Shown: one piece after another, positions 8,474 to 16,550 of the stretch
How positions within the stretch are numbered: the first letter of the stretch is position 1
Layout: each line of letters starts with the position of its first letter
Assembly: GCA_965370415.1 (NCBI GenBank)
Contig: CBDUTJ010000001.1
Coordinates: forward strand, 1-64,000
Origin: JACNIV01 sp965370415
GTDB lineage: Bacteria > Cloacimonadota > Cloacimonadia > Cloacimonadales > TCS61
Length of the DNA stretch: 64,000 nucleotides
Direction of reading: 5' to 3'
Made by a program: the position numbers and the translations under genes
Notes under the pieces: generated by a model
Told to the model about the DNA's origin: nothing
Database searches by the model: none
What the model saw: the letters and a program-made list of their open reading frames with translations, nothing else

Positions 8474-9663
8474 TATCCCAATTCAAAGCCAATGTGCAAT
8501 GCATTTACTGCTTTACTTTCCTGTTCTTTATCCACCAGGCAGGAAATGGTTGTGTGTGAATCTGTACAGCCATGGATCGTGATCTGATTCTTGTTGAGTA
8601 TTTCCACTATCTTAGCCATGATGCCGGGGAGTCCTGCCATACCTGAACCTACAACAGAGACTTTGGAATAGTTATCTTTCAATTCAAAATTGAAGCGATT
8701 TTCCAGGAGCAGGTTTTCTGTTTCTATTCTGTTTTCGGAGTTAATGATAAATGTTATCTGATCTGGCTTTATATCAATGAAATCGACACTTATACTTACT
8801 TCAGCCAAAAAATGGAAGACTTTCAAACCGGTTAAATAATCACCGCGTCTTTCCGGATAGATTTTAACATAACAGATATTGTTCCTGTTTATTACTCCAG
8901 TTACCGGACGGTCGCTTCTTATATGATGGACCATCGTTCCTTTGTTACCATCTTCTATCGATCTTATCACAAGTGGAATACTCTCATTCGTTGCTATTTC
9001 CACAGCACGGGGATGGATCACTTCTGCACCTTTGTAAGCGAGATCTACTGCTTCATCGTAACTAACATATTCCAATAAATGTGCTTTTTCTACAATTTTG
9101 GGATTGGCAGACATAATTCCTTTCACATCGGAATATATCTCGATCAGTTCTGCTTTTAAAGCAACAGCCAGAACGCTGGCAGTTGTATCGCTGCCACCTC
9201 TTCCCAGAGTTGTTATGTCTCCATTTTCGCTAATACCCTGGAAACCGGCAACAACCGGTATAATATCTTTTTCCAGAAATTCATGAATTCTAAGGGGAAT
9301 AATTTTTTTCACATGGCAATTTCCAAATTTGTCATCGGTAATAATGCCGGCTTGTGCTCCGGTGAGTGAAGCTGCTTGCATACCCAGGTTGTTAAGAGTT
9401 TGAACCATAACTGTGGCAGATATTATTTCACCACAGGAAAGAAGCAGGTCTTTTTCACGGGGATGAATATCTTTATTCGTATTCAAAGCAAGGGAAAGTA
9501 AAGTATCGGTGGCATAGGGGCTGCCCTTGCGCCCCATAGCTGAAACAACTACAACGGGTTTAAGTCCTTCTTTTACTTTATGTAGAACATGTTGAGCAGC
9601 TTTTTTCCTGAGTTCTTCTGTTTCCAGGGAAGTACCACCGAATTTCTGAATTATTATCTTCAT
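8473..9663 (-). CDS. lysC: Aspartate kinase
   Basis: Phosphorylates aspartate, the first step towards lysine, threonine and methionine. The 396-aa protein has the kinase signatures IIQKFGGTS (residues 3-11) and ITTLGRGGSDTTASVLA near 150-166. A C-terminal ACT-domain pair follows (about 265-396, with VSVVGSGMAGLPGIMAKI), which suggests allosteric control by an end product such as lysine or threonine. It follows asd with a one-base TAATG-type overlap, so the two are translationally coupled. The gene is intact. Confidence 0.93.
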   Translation of the reverse strand: MKIIIQKFGGTSLETEELRKKAAQHVLHKVKEGLKPVVVVSAMGRKGSPYATDTLLSLALNTNKDIHPREKDLLLSCGEIISATVMVQTLNNLGMQAASLTGAQAGIITDDKFGNCHVKKIIPLRIHEFLEKDIIPVVAGFQGISENGDITTLGRGGSDTTASVLAVALKAELIEIYSDVKGIMSANPKIVEKAHLLEYVSYDEAVDLAYKGAEVIHPRAVEIATNESIPLVIRSIEDGNKGTMVHHIRSDRPVTGVINRNNICYVKIYPERRGDYLTGLKVFHFLAEVSISVDFIDIKPDQITFIINSENRIETENLLLENRFNFELKDNYSKVSVVGSGMAGLPGIMAKIVEILNKNQITIHGCTDSHTTISCLVDKEQESKAVNALHIGFELG

Positions 9664-10676
9664 TATTTCTCTTTCGGTTCAAGTAATAATTTTGCTATCT
9701 GGACAGCATTAAGTGCAGCACCCTTGCGCAGATTATTAGCCACGATCCACATATTGATGCCGTTTTTCACTGCCAGGTCTTTGCGCAATCGTCCGATCAT
9801 AACTTCATCGTAAATTTCGCTCATAATTGCTAATGGATATTTAGCATTGCGAATATCATCCACAAGTTTAATGCCGGGCATTTTCAGATAGATCTGCTTT
9901 AGAGATTTTATATCCATGAATTTTTCTGTTTCCAAATAAACTGATTCAGAATGACCATATAATACAGGAACACGTGCACATGTAGCAGTTATCTTTATTT
10001 TCTCATCGTGCATGATCTTTTTAGTTTCGTGGATCATTTTCATTTCTTCACGGGTGAAAGTATTATTATCAAATTCATCAATATGCGGCAGAATATTAAA
10101 AGCAATTTGATGTGGATATACTTCACGTTCTATCTTCTTTTTATTCAAGATAGCTTTAGTTTGTTTCATTAATTCATCGATTGCTTTTTTTCCGGTTCCG
10201 GAAACAGATTGATATGTACTTACGATTATCCTCTTAATGCCTGCTTTATCATAAACAGGTTTAAGTGCAACTACAAGTTGGATGGTGGAACAATTTGGAT
10301 TAGCGATAATGCCATTGTGTTTGAAAGCATCCTGCGGATTCACTTCCGGCACAACCAGAGGAACCTGATTATCCATGCGGAAAGCGCTACTGTTATCAAT
10401 GACCACCGCACCCGCTTTAACAGCATGCGGAGCATACTTCTTGCTTATAGAACTCCCGGCACTGAATAAAGCAAAATCAATATGCTTGAAACTATTTATT
10501 GTTAATTTCTTTACTTCGATCTTTTTACTATTGAATTTAATGTATTCACCTGAAGATTTTTGGGAAGCCAACAGTACCAGGTCTGCAACTGGAAACTTTC
10601 TTTCTTCCAGCACTTTTACAATCTCTTTACCTACAGCACCGGTTGCACCGACTACTGCCACATTAAATTCGCTCAA
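9663..10676 (-). CDS. asd: Aspartate-semialdehyde dehydrogenase
   Basis: Reduces aspartyl phosphate to aspartate semialdehyde with NADPH. The 337-aa protein begins with the Rossmann motif VAVVGATGAVGKE and has the catalytic Cys129 in IIANPNCSTIQ. The SAGSSISKKYAPHAVKAGAV and ATCARVPVLYGHSE segments are also conserved in Asd. It sits directly upstream of lysC with overlapping stop and start, and 66 nt after an aminotransferase gene, which makes a small aspartate-family operon. Confidence 0.95.
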   Translation of the reverse strand: MSEFNVAVVGATGAVGKEIVKVLEERKFPVADLVLLASQKSSGEYIKFNSKKIEVKKLTINSFKHIDFALFSAGSSISKKYAPHAVKAGAVVIDNSSAFRMDNQVPLVVPEVNPQDAFKHNGIIANPNCSTIQLVVALKPVYDKAGIKRIIVSTYQSVSGTGKKAIDELMKQTKAILNKKKIEREVYPHQIAFNILPHIDEFDNNTFTREEMKMIHETKKIMHDEKIKITATCARVPVLYGHSESVYLETEKFMDIKSLKQIYLKMPGIKLVDDIRNAKYPLAIMSEIYDEVMIGRLRKDLAVKNGINMWIVANNLRKGAALNAVQIAKLLLEPKEK

Positions 10677-10742
10677 ATTTCCTTCCCCTACAAAAAGTAA
10701 GATGGACTTCCGCTTATCCTATCTTGTTTATGGTCAGCTCAT

Positions 10743-11951
10743 CTATTTCATTGATTCTTTTATAACCTGAGCCAGCCGTTTCACACCTTCCTGGTTCTGT
10801 TCTTTTGATGCATAAGAAAAATTCATCCGCATTGTATTCTTGCCGCTGCCGTCACAATGGAATACGCTTCCGATAACAAAAGCAACTTTCCTTTTAATTG
10901 CTTTCCGGAATAAGTCCTGGGCATCCATATACTCGGGCAGGGTTACAAACAGGAACAATCCACCTTCGGGATTTGTCCAGGTTACACCTTCCGGCATATA
11001 TTTTTCGAAAGCTGCGATCATAATATTTTTCTTTTCTTTGTAATTTTGAATTGTCTTCTTCAGATTTTTATCAAAGTATCCTTTTTCAATGTATTTTGCA
11101 GAAATTTTCTGAACAAAAGGAGATGTGCAGAGATCCGTCCCTTGTTTTGCCATAATAAATTTATTGGTAATATCCTTATGAGCGATCACCCAGCCGATCC
11201 TGAAACCGGGTAAGAAAATTTTGGAGAACGTTCCCAGGTTAATCACGTGACCGGTATTATCCAAAGCAAAAATACTGGTCTGATCTTTTCCTTCGAAACG
11301 GATTTGTTTATAGGGACTATCTTCCACGATGAGCACATCATATTGCTTAGCAAGAGCCAGTATTTCTTTACGTCTGAATTCGGGCATTGTTACTCCAGCT
11401 GGATTTTGAAAATCTGGGATGATGTAGATGAATTTTGGCATATCGTTTTTTGCTTTTAGATCAGCAAGAACCTCTTCCACCCTATCAGAGCGCATACCAT
11501 GTTCGTCAAATTCGATACCGATCATATCTGCACCATAAGCGTTAAATGCCTGTAAGCCACCCAGGTATGAAGGAAGACCTAACAGCACTTTATCACCACG
11601 GTCGATAAATATTTTCCCCAGTAGATCGAGACCCTGCTGGGAAGCTGTAGTGATCATGATGTTATCTATGGTTATATCGAAACCCAATTCCTTATAATTT
11701 TCCATGATAAGTTCTCGTAACCTATCGTCACCTTCGGTAGCACCGTACTGCAAAGCTGCAGCTCCATCCTGCTCGATCACTTCTTGCACAATACCTATAA
11801 GTTCTTTTTTGGGAAAAGTTTCCGGGGCTGGGAGGCCACCGGCAAATGAAATAATTTCGGGATCTTTTACCAATTTAAGAAGTTCACGAATCGCAGATTT
11901 TTTCATTCCTTTTGCATTTAGGGAAATGATTTCCTGAAAATTACTGATCAC
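10743..11951 (-). CDS. PLP-dependent aminotransferase (2-aminoadipate/LysN-like)
   Basis: A fold-type I aminotransferase of 402 aa. Recognisable parts are IISFAGGLPAPETFP near residue 34, LQYGATEGDDRLRELI near 86, IYIIPDFQNPAGVTMP near 174, EDSPYKQIRFEG near 203, and the PLP-lysine loop LGTFSKIFLPGFRIGWV near 238 (Lys in SK). This group includes LysN and other broad-specificity transaminases. Position just before asd and lysC suggests work in aspartate/lysine metabolism, for example the amino transfer of diaminopimelate synthesis, but that is inference. It is 19 nt after hflX. Confidence 0.88.
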   Translation of the reverse strand: MISNFQEIISLNAKGMKKSAIRELLKLVKDPEIISFAGGLPAPETFPKKELIGIVQEVIEQDGAAALQYGATEGDDRLRELIMENYKELGFDITIDNIMITTASQQGLDLLGKIFIDRGDKVLLGLPSYLGGLQAFNAYGADMIGIEFDEHGMRSDRVEEVLADLKAKNDMPKFIYIIPDFQNPAGVTMPEFRRKEILALAKQYDVLIVEDSPYKQIRFEGKDQTSIFALDNTGHVINLGTFSKIFLPGFRIGWVIAHKDITNKFIMAKQGTDLCTSPFVQKISAKYIEKGYFDKNLKKTIQNYKEKKNIMIAAFEKYMPEGVTWTNPEGGLFLFVTLPEYMDAQDLFRKAIKRKVAFVIGSVFHCDGSGKNTMRMNFSYASKEQNQEGVKRLAQVIKESMK

Positions 11952-11970
11952 TTTCTCTCTCCTTTTATTT

Positions 11971-13263
11971 TTATTTGTTTATATATTTTATTAATTTAAA
12001 ATCTTCAATTTGTTTTTTTATATTAGGTAATAATTGTCGAGTAATTTTTATTGTTACTATTCTCATATTATTCTCAGGATTAAAATCTTCTTCCAGAACT
12101 TCAGCATTATCATATATAAAAGAAATCAGGTTTGATAGTTTAACAGGCACTTCCAATGTAACAACTACACTTTTCTTTATGACAAATTCACTCATCTTTT
12201 CAATAAGTTCTTCCATTCCTTCACCATTTTTGGCAGAAATAAAAATACTGTCGGGGTATTCTAACATCAATTTCTTTTTTAGAAAAAGGAAATGCTTACC
12301 GCCAACCAGGTCGATTTTATTAAAAACAATCAAGATGTTCTTATCAGCCGCTCCGATCTCTTCTAATACACTATGAACAGAATCCATTAATTCCAGAATA
12401 TTGGAGTGTGATACATCCACTACATTCAATAGCAGATCTGCTTCTATTACCTCCAGCAAGGTGGAATGAAAAGATGTGACAAGTTTGTGTGGAAGTTGTC
12501 TGATAAAACCGATAGTATCTGTGATCACCATCTTTTCACTTTGATCAATATGGAGAGAACGTGTTTTTGAATCGAGGGTAGCAAAAAGCTGATTGGCTGT
12601 GTAGCGGTTTTCTTTTGTAAGCCTGTTAAATAATGTAGATTTTCCGGCATTCGTATAGCCAACCAAAGCAATTGAGATTATATTTTCTCTCCTTTTTCTC
12701 TTTGTTAATGATGTGCTTTCAATGGTTTTTAGTTTCTTTTTCAGGATGGATGTTCGTTTGCGGATAAGTCTTCTATCCACTTCTATCTGGGTTTCTCCTG
12801 GTCCACGGAAACCGATACCACCCTGTATCCTGGAGAGATGCTTCCACATTCGTTTCAGCTTGGTATAGGCATATTCCAATTGAGCAACTTCCACCTGCAA
12901 TTTTGCCTGCCTGGTGCGGGCATGTTTGGCAAAAATATCCAGGATGAGCTCTGTCCTATCAACCACATTGCATCCTGTTATATTGGAAATATTGCGTGAT
13001 TGTGAAGGTGAAAGATTATTATTAAATATCAGCGTATTAACTTTAGAATTTTGAGCAGTACTCTTTATTTCCTGCAGTTTGCCTTTGCCAATATAGGTGG
13101 CTGTATCAGGTTTTTTAAGGGATTGCACAAAAGAATCTACAACTTCTACTTCCGCTGTTTTTGCCAGGTGATTCAATTCTTCCATGGATTCGTTGTAATG
13201 TTCACGGGATATTTTTCCCCAGAACACACCTACCAGGAACGCTTTGTCTCTAATTTTCTGCAT
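11971..13263 (-). CDS. hflX: Ribosome-associated GTPase HflX
   Basis: A 430-aa GTPase that in other bacteria binds the 50S subunit and splits stalled ribosomes. The N-terminal HflX domain carries TATYIGKGKLQEI and the highly conserved GGIGFRGPGETQIEVDRR (about 146-163). The G domain follows with P-loop ALVGYTNAGKSTLF, switch LFATLDSKTR, G3 ITDTIGFI and G4 FNKIDL. A short C-terminal extension remains. It starts 4 nt after the SpoVG-like gene, so the two are co-transcribed. Confidence 0.94.
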   Translation of the reverse strand: MQKIRDKAFLVGVFWGKISREHYNESMEELNHLAKTAEVEVVDSFVQSLKKPDTATYIGKGKLQEIKSTAQNSKVNTLIFNNNLSPSQSRNISNITGCNVVDRTELILDIFAKHARTRQAKLQVEVAQLEYAYTKLKRMWKHLSRIQGGIGFRGPGETQIEVDRRLIRKRTSILKKKLKTIESTSLTKRKRRENIISIALVGYTNAGKSTLFNRLTKENRYTANQLFATLDSKTRSLHIDQSEKMVITDTIGFIRQLPHKLVTSFHSTLLEVIEADLLLNVVDVSHSNILELMDSVHSVLEEIGAADKNILIVFNKIDLVGGKHFLFLKKKLMLEYPDSIFISAKNGEGMEELIEKMSEFVIKKSVVVTLEVPVKLSNLISFIYDNAEVLEEDFNPENNMRIVTIKITRQLLPNIKKQIEDFKLIKYINK

Positions 13264-13267
13264 ATTA

Positions 13268-13555
13268 TCAGGATTCGTAAACCAGCACCTTTTTATTTTC
13301 TTTACGCCACTTCAGGAATTCTTCTTTGATCTCCATTTTCCAGATCGTTTCCTTGTTTTCATTCTCAAAAGTAAGAATGCGCAAATAATGCATGCGGTCA
13401 TCTTTACCGCGGAAACTTTTCTGTGGCAATTCCACAATGATCTCTCCATCCTTTTTCAGAATGGTTACCTCATTAATAAAAATTCCGGGAACTATCTCGA
13501 TGATAGCTCTTGCTTCTACAATGCCGGAACTTACATCTCTGAATTTTATTTTCAT
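13268..13555 (-). CDS. SpoVG-like small protein
   Basis: A 95-aa protein with repeated beta-strand pattern: GIVEARAIIEIVPGIFINEVTILKKDG, then IIVELPQKSFRGKDDRMHYLRILTF. It looks like the SpoVG fold, where a functional site MPSRKxxDGxxRDI has the counterpart LPQKSFRGKDDRMHYL here. SpoVG proteins bind nucleic acids and affect sporulation or gene expression; this organism shows no other sporulation gene here. It is packed between the PPi-type phosphofructokinase (8 nt) and hflX (4 nt). The family call is tentative. Confidence 0.6.
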   Translation of the reverse strand: MKIKFRDVSSGIVEARAIIEIVPGIFINEVTILKKDGEIIVELPQKSFRGKDDRMHYLRILTFENENKETIWKMEIKEEFLKWRKENKKVLVYES

Positions 13556-13563
13556 ATCTCCAC

Positions 13564-14766
13564 CTATCTTATTTGACCTATATCATTCAGCATTTTTTTG
13601 AACCACTTTTGATTTATATCAAAAGTTTTACCACCTTTTATGCGGGAAAAATCGATAACACTCATTTTGTTGTTGTTATCTTCATCCAGTCCAATTACGC
13701 CGCTTTGTCCGTTCAAAGCAGCCTTCATGGCCATATCCGCAGTTTGGAATATCAGATCGAGATCACGCTTGTTGGGAGCGGCTGAACGTGCAAAATATCC
13801 ACTCTTCTGAACTAAAGTTTTATCTGCTTTCAATGATTTAGAAAATTTTCTGGCAAACCACTGTCCCGGATTTATTTCATCTATTCTCACGTGTCCGAAA
13901 GCATCCCTGCCAACCTCTTCACCTTTCGATTCCATTTCAGCCACTATCGTCTCTATTCCAGCACCTTCGCTGAGGAAAATATTCACATCATCTTTTTCAT
14001 TCATTAATCTATTTAATCTTTCAAGTTCTTTATTGATGTTAAGAGGAATTTCCGGGATATAAACTGCATCGATATCCCAGCGTTCTTTGGCTAATAAAAT
14101 ATCCGGCAGAAAAGTTTTTTTATTCAATCTTTTACGATATTCATGCGCTGTAGCTGCAGTAAGCCATCCGCTATAACGTCCCATAATTTCGTGAATAATA
14201 AGCTGCCTGGAACTGGTTGTATTTTCATTAGCTATATTTTCAAAAAAGATAGCTCCTTGCTCTGCTGCCGTCCAGGCACCAAGTGATTGATGAATAGGTT
14301 CCATGTCATTATCTACGGTTTTGGGAATACCGACTACAGTAAGATGATAACCGGTTAAAGCGAGGTAATCGGCTAATTCTGCTGCCGAAGTATTCGTATC
14401 ATCACCACCGATAGTATAAAGAATAGTAACACCGTCTTTCATTAGTTGTTCAGCTGCAACATTAAGCGGATTTTCACCTTTTGTTACATAACCCTTCTTT
14501 ACACAATCTGCAATGTTTGTAAGTTTCACTCTGCTATTACCGAAAACACTACCACCGAAGTTATAAAGTATCTCTGCAGAATTCCGCACACTTTGCGGAA
14601 CGCTTATATAATTTCCTAATAGAAGTCCTTTATATCCGTTTAAATAGCCAATGATCTCGATATCGGGTACAACTTTGGTATAGTTCTTGATGAGTCTTCC
14701 AATAGTAGATGATATACAGGGAGCCAATCCTCCTGCAGTTAATATTGCAACCTTATCTTTTGCCAT
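13564..14766 (-). CDS. 6-phosphofructokinase, pyrophosphate-type residues
   Basis: Phosphorylates fructose 6-phosphate in glycolysis. The 400-aa protein contains TIGGDDTNTSAAEL (GGDD at 120-123) and GIPKTVDNDME. In this family Asp at the GGD[G/D] position together with Lys in PKT marks pyrophosphate-dependent enzymes, so PPi is the predicted, reversible phosphate donor. EIMGRYSGWLTA and a sugar-binding IDEINPGQWFARKF segment complete the fold. It is the second of two neighbouring PFK genes and is followed 8 nt later by the SpoVG-like gene. Confidence 0.9.
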   Translation of the reverse strand: MAKDKVAILTAGGLAPCISSTIGRLIKNYTKVVPDIEIIGYLNGYKGLLLGNYISVPQSVRNSAEILYNFGGSVFGNSRVKLTNIADCVKKGYVTKGENPLNVAAEQLMKDGVTILYTIGGDDTNTSAAELADYLALTGYHLTVVGIPKTVDNDMEPIHQSLGAWTAAEQGAIFFENIANENTTSSRQLIIHEIMGRYSGWLTAATAHEYRKRLNKKTFLPDILLAKERWDIDAVYIPEIPLNINKELERLNRLMNEKDDVNIFLSEGAGIETIVAEMESKGEEVGRDAFGHVRIDEINPGQWFARKFSKSLKADKTLVQKSGYFARSAAPNKRDLDLIFQTADMAMKAALNGQSGVIGLDEDNNNKMSVIDFSRIKGGKTFDINQKWFKKMLNDIGQIR

Positions 14767-14806
14767 TAATTCTCCAAATATTTATTAATGAGTTCTGCAT
14801 TATGGA

Positions 14807-14987
14807 GTGTTTTTGGTCTTCCTGCTTGCCAAGCCGAAGCTGGCGAAGGCTGGACGAATCTTGCACCCCAGCTATGCAGCGGGGCAGGCGTTGTTCTCTG
14901 GAAGGATCTCCGCTTATAATGAGATTCTTCATAAGAAATTTCTTCGAAGATTTCCTCAGAAAGACAGTCTTTCTCATATTGCAGAAC
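14807..14987. repeat. Dispersed intergenic repeat, copy A
   Basis: This stretch between the two PFK genes shares long blocks with 33508-33668: CCTGCTTGCCAAGCCGAAGC, GCGAAGGCTGGA, GAAGGATCTC, CTTATAATGAGATTCTTC and CCTCAGAAAGACA. The blocks occur in the same order with variable sequence between them. Short ORFs inside it are not convincing genes. It resembles the non-coding hairpin-rich repeats found in intergenic regions of many environmental genomes. Confidence 0.75.
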
Positions 14988-14994
14988 CATTCTA

Positions 14995-16089
14995 TTAATC
15001 TCCAAAGCTTATGCCAATACTTCTGGCGGTTTTCACAAGATCAGAATTGATATCAACCAAATGATATTGAGCTGTAGCATCTGCCAGCGGCACACAAATG
15101 ATCTTTCCATTTCTTACGGCAACCATCTTGCCGAAATCCTTTTCCAGAACCATTTCAAAGGCTTTCACTCCGAATTGAGTTGCCAGAATTCGATCATAGG
15201 CAATGGGTATTCCACCTCGCTGTAAATGACCCAGGATCGTTACGCGAATATCAGTTTCTATTCCGGCTATTTTCAGTTCTTGCATCAATTGCATGCCAGC
15301 CCCGCCTAAACGTGCTTTTTCTTGTTCGTCTTCATTGTTTATATAATGCATATTACTCTCGATGTTATGTGCACCTTCTGCAATTACAATGTTCACAAAT
15401 CCTCTATTGTTGCTCACTCGTTTATTTATTCGCTCAACTATTTTTTTGATATCGTAAGGAATTTCCGGAATCAGGCATACCTCTGCCCCACCTGCTACTG
15501 CAGAATGGAGAGCTATCCAACCTGCTTCCCGACCCATTACTTCCAAAATTAATATTCGATTGTGACTGGCAGCAGTTGTGACCAATTTATCCACGGCATC
15601 GGTTGCTATTTCTACAGCAGTGGGAAAACCAAAAGTATAATCTGTTGCACTGAGGTCATTATCGATAGTTTTGGGTACGCCGATAATATTGCAACCCATC
15701 TCAAAAAGACGTTGAGATATTTTCTGGGAACCATCTCCTCCAATATTTATTACTGCCTGAACATTCAGGAATTCCAGTTTTCGAAGCATATCTGCAGAAC
15801 GGTCTTCTTCTTTCCATGTTCCATCTTCTTGTTGAACAGGCCAGGAAAAAGGACCATTCTTATTTGTAGTTCCCAGAATTGTTCCGCCGCGAACGTGTAT
15901 ACCTGCAACAGATTGCAGATCCAAAGTTTTTATCTCCATCGGGTCCTGCAAAATGCCATTGAAAGCATCGATGCTGCCGATGATCTCCCAATATTTCTCT
16001 TTCGATGCCCTTTTTACGATTGCCCGTATAACTGCGTTCAATCCCGGACAATCTCCTCCACCGGTTGCCACCAGACACCTTTTTTTCAT
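14995..16089 (-). CDS. 6-phosphofructokinase, second paralogue
   Basis: The protein has the PFK landmarks LVATGGGDCPGLNAVIRAIV at the N-terminus, NIGGDGSQKI (GGDGS ~117-121 from this start), GVPKTIDNDLSATDYTFGF and LEVMGREAGWIAL. Gly in GGDG with Lys in PKT is the mixed type seen in several ATP-dependent enzymes, so it may use ATP while its neighbour uses PPi. I prefer ATG at 16089, which has GGAG six bases upstream, over GTG at 16095. The gene is separated from the PPi-type gene by a dispersed repeat. Confidence 0.9.
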   Translation of the reverse strand: MKKRCLVATGGGDCPGLNAVIRAIVKRASKEKYWEIIGSIDAFNGILQDPMEIKTLDLQSVAGIHVRGGTILGTTNKNGPFSWPVQQEDGTWKEEDRSADMLRKLEFLNVQAVINIGGDGSQKISQRLFEMGCNIIGVPKTIDNDLSATDYTFGFPTAVEIATDAVDKLVTTAASHNRILILEVMGREAGWIALHSAVAGGAEVCLIPEIPYDIKKIVERINKRVSNNRGFVNIVIAEGAHNIESNMHYINNEDEQEKARLGGAGMQLMQELKIAGIETDIRVTILGHLQRGGIPIAYDRILATQFGVKAFEMVLEKDFGKMVAVRNGKIICVPLADATAQYHLVDINSDLVKTARSIGISFGD

Positions 16090-16095
16090 ATACAC

Positions 16096-16469
16096 TCCAC
16101 GTTATAAATACAGTGGTAGAATCTAAAATTAGAGATTTAATGACAAGGATTTTTTAAAGAAAGTTCACACCTGGTTACCAAGCCCCTGATTGGTAACCCA
16201 TTTTCACTGGTTAGTTAACCTCAGTTTTGTAACCTGCTAAAACTTTATTGAGTTCCCAAAACACACCAGTTTCCTCGTTCCCACGATAGCCATGCGGCAT
16301 CGCGTGGAAGCCCACCCTTGTACTCGTTCCTAAAGCCCTCTTTGGGAACGAGACTAACCTCAAAAAGGGCTGAAATTGCGCTCAGCCTATCGGTAACCCG
16401 ACTCGAGTTTATAAACCCGAATCGGGTTATCCCAATTGCGGAGGTTCTTAACCATCCGTAAGGTTTGAT
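16096..16469. repeat. Intergenic palindrome cluster
   Basis: No gene is seen. The stretch holds GGTTACCAAgcccctgaTTGGTAACC (16173-16198), CTCGTTCC...GGGAACGAG (16323-16352), the GGCTGA...TCAGCC hairpin (16368-16387), ACCCGACTCGAG...CGAATCGGGT (about 16396-16428) and a decayed AACCaTCCGtAAGGTT-type palindrome near 16451. Several of these families recur at 21181-21243, 36329-36350 and 36920-36945, beside the REP-associated transposase, so they look like REP elements. Confidence 0.65.
16368..16387 (-). terminator. GGCTGA-type hairpin, terminator family
   Basis: GGCTGA...TCAGCC stem, preceded on the plus strand by CAAAAAG, so a minus-strand transcript reads stem then CTTTTTG. It is one of five related hairpins found 3' of the minus-strand surface-protein genes (others near 21262, 24697, 30364 and 33364). 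Here the T-run is short and a palindrome cluster separates it from the gene. Confidence 0.5.
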
Positions 16470-16550
16470 ATTTTATTTCAGCATTATTTATACTTCGTAG
16501 TTTTAACGAAGAAGTATCATCTTTTTGGTTTCGGTGTAGCTTTGGTTTTC
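16470..16550 (-). pseudogene. Fossil sorting-domain tail beyond the stop codon
   Basis: Directly after the TAA of the gene at 16551 and in the same frame, the minus strand reads ENQSYTETKKMILLR then a stop. Intact neighbours end QSYTETKKMIMLK or QSYTETRKMLMLK. A small hairpin (16490-16517: ATAC-TTCGT ... ACGAA-gaa-GTAT) interrupts the last codons, and the normal end (ATGCTGAAATAA) continues behind it. This is a remnant of the sorting tail, now untranslated unless the stop is read through. Confidence 0.7.

Noticed and set aside
14709..15050. Short ORFs on both strands between the PFK genes
   Set aside because: They lie in the dispersed repeat, lack good starts and resemble no protein.
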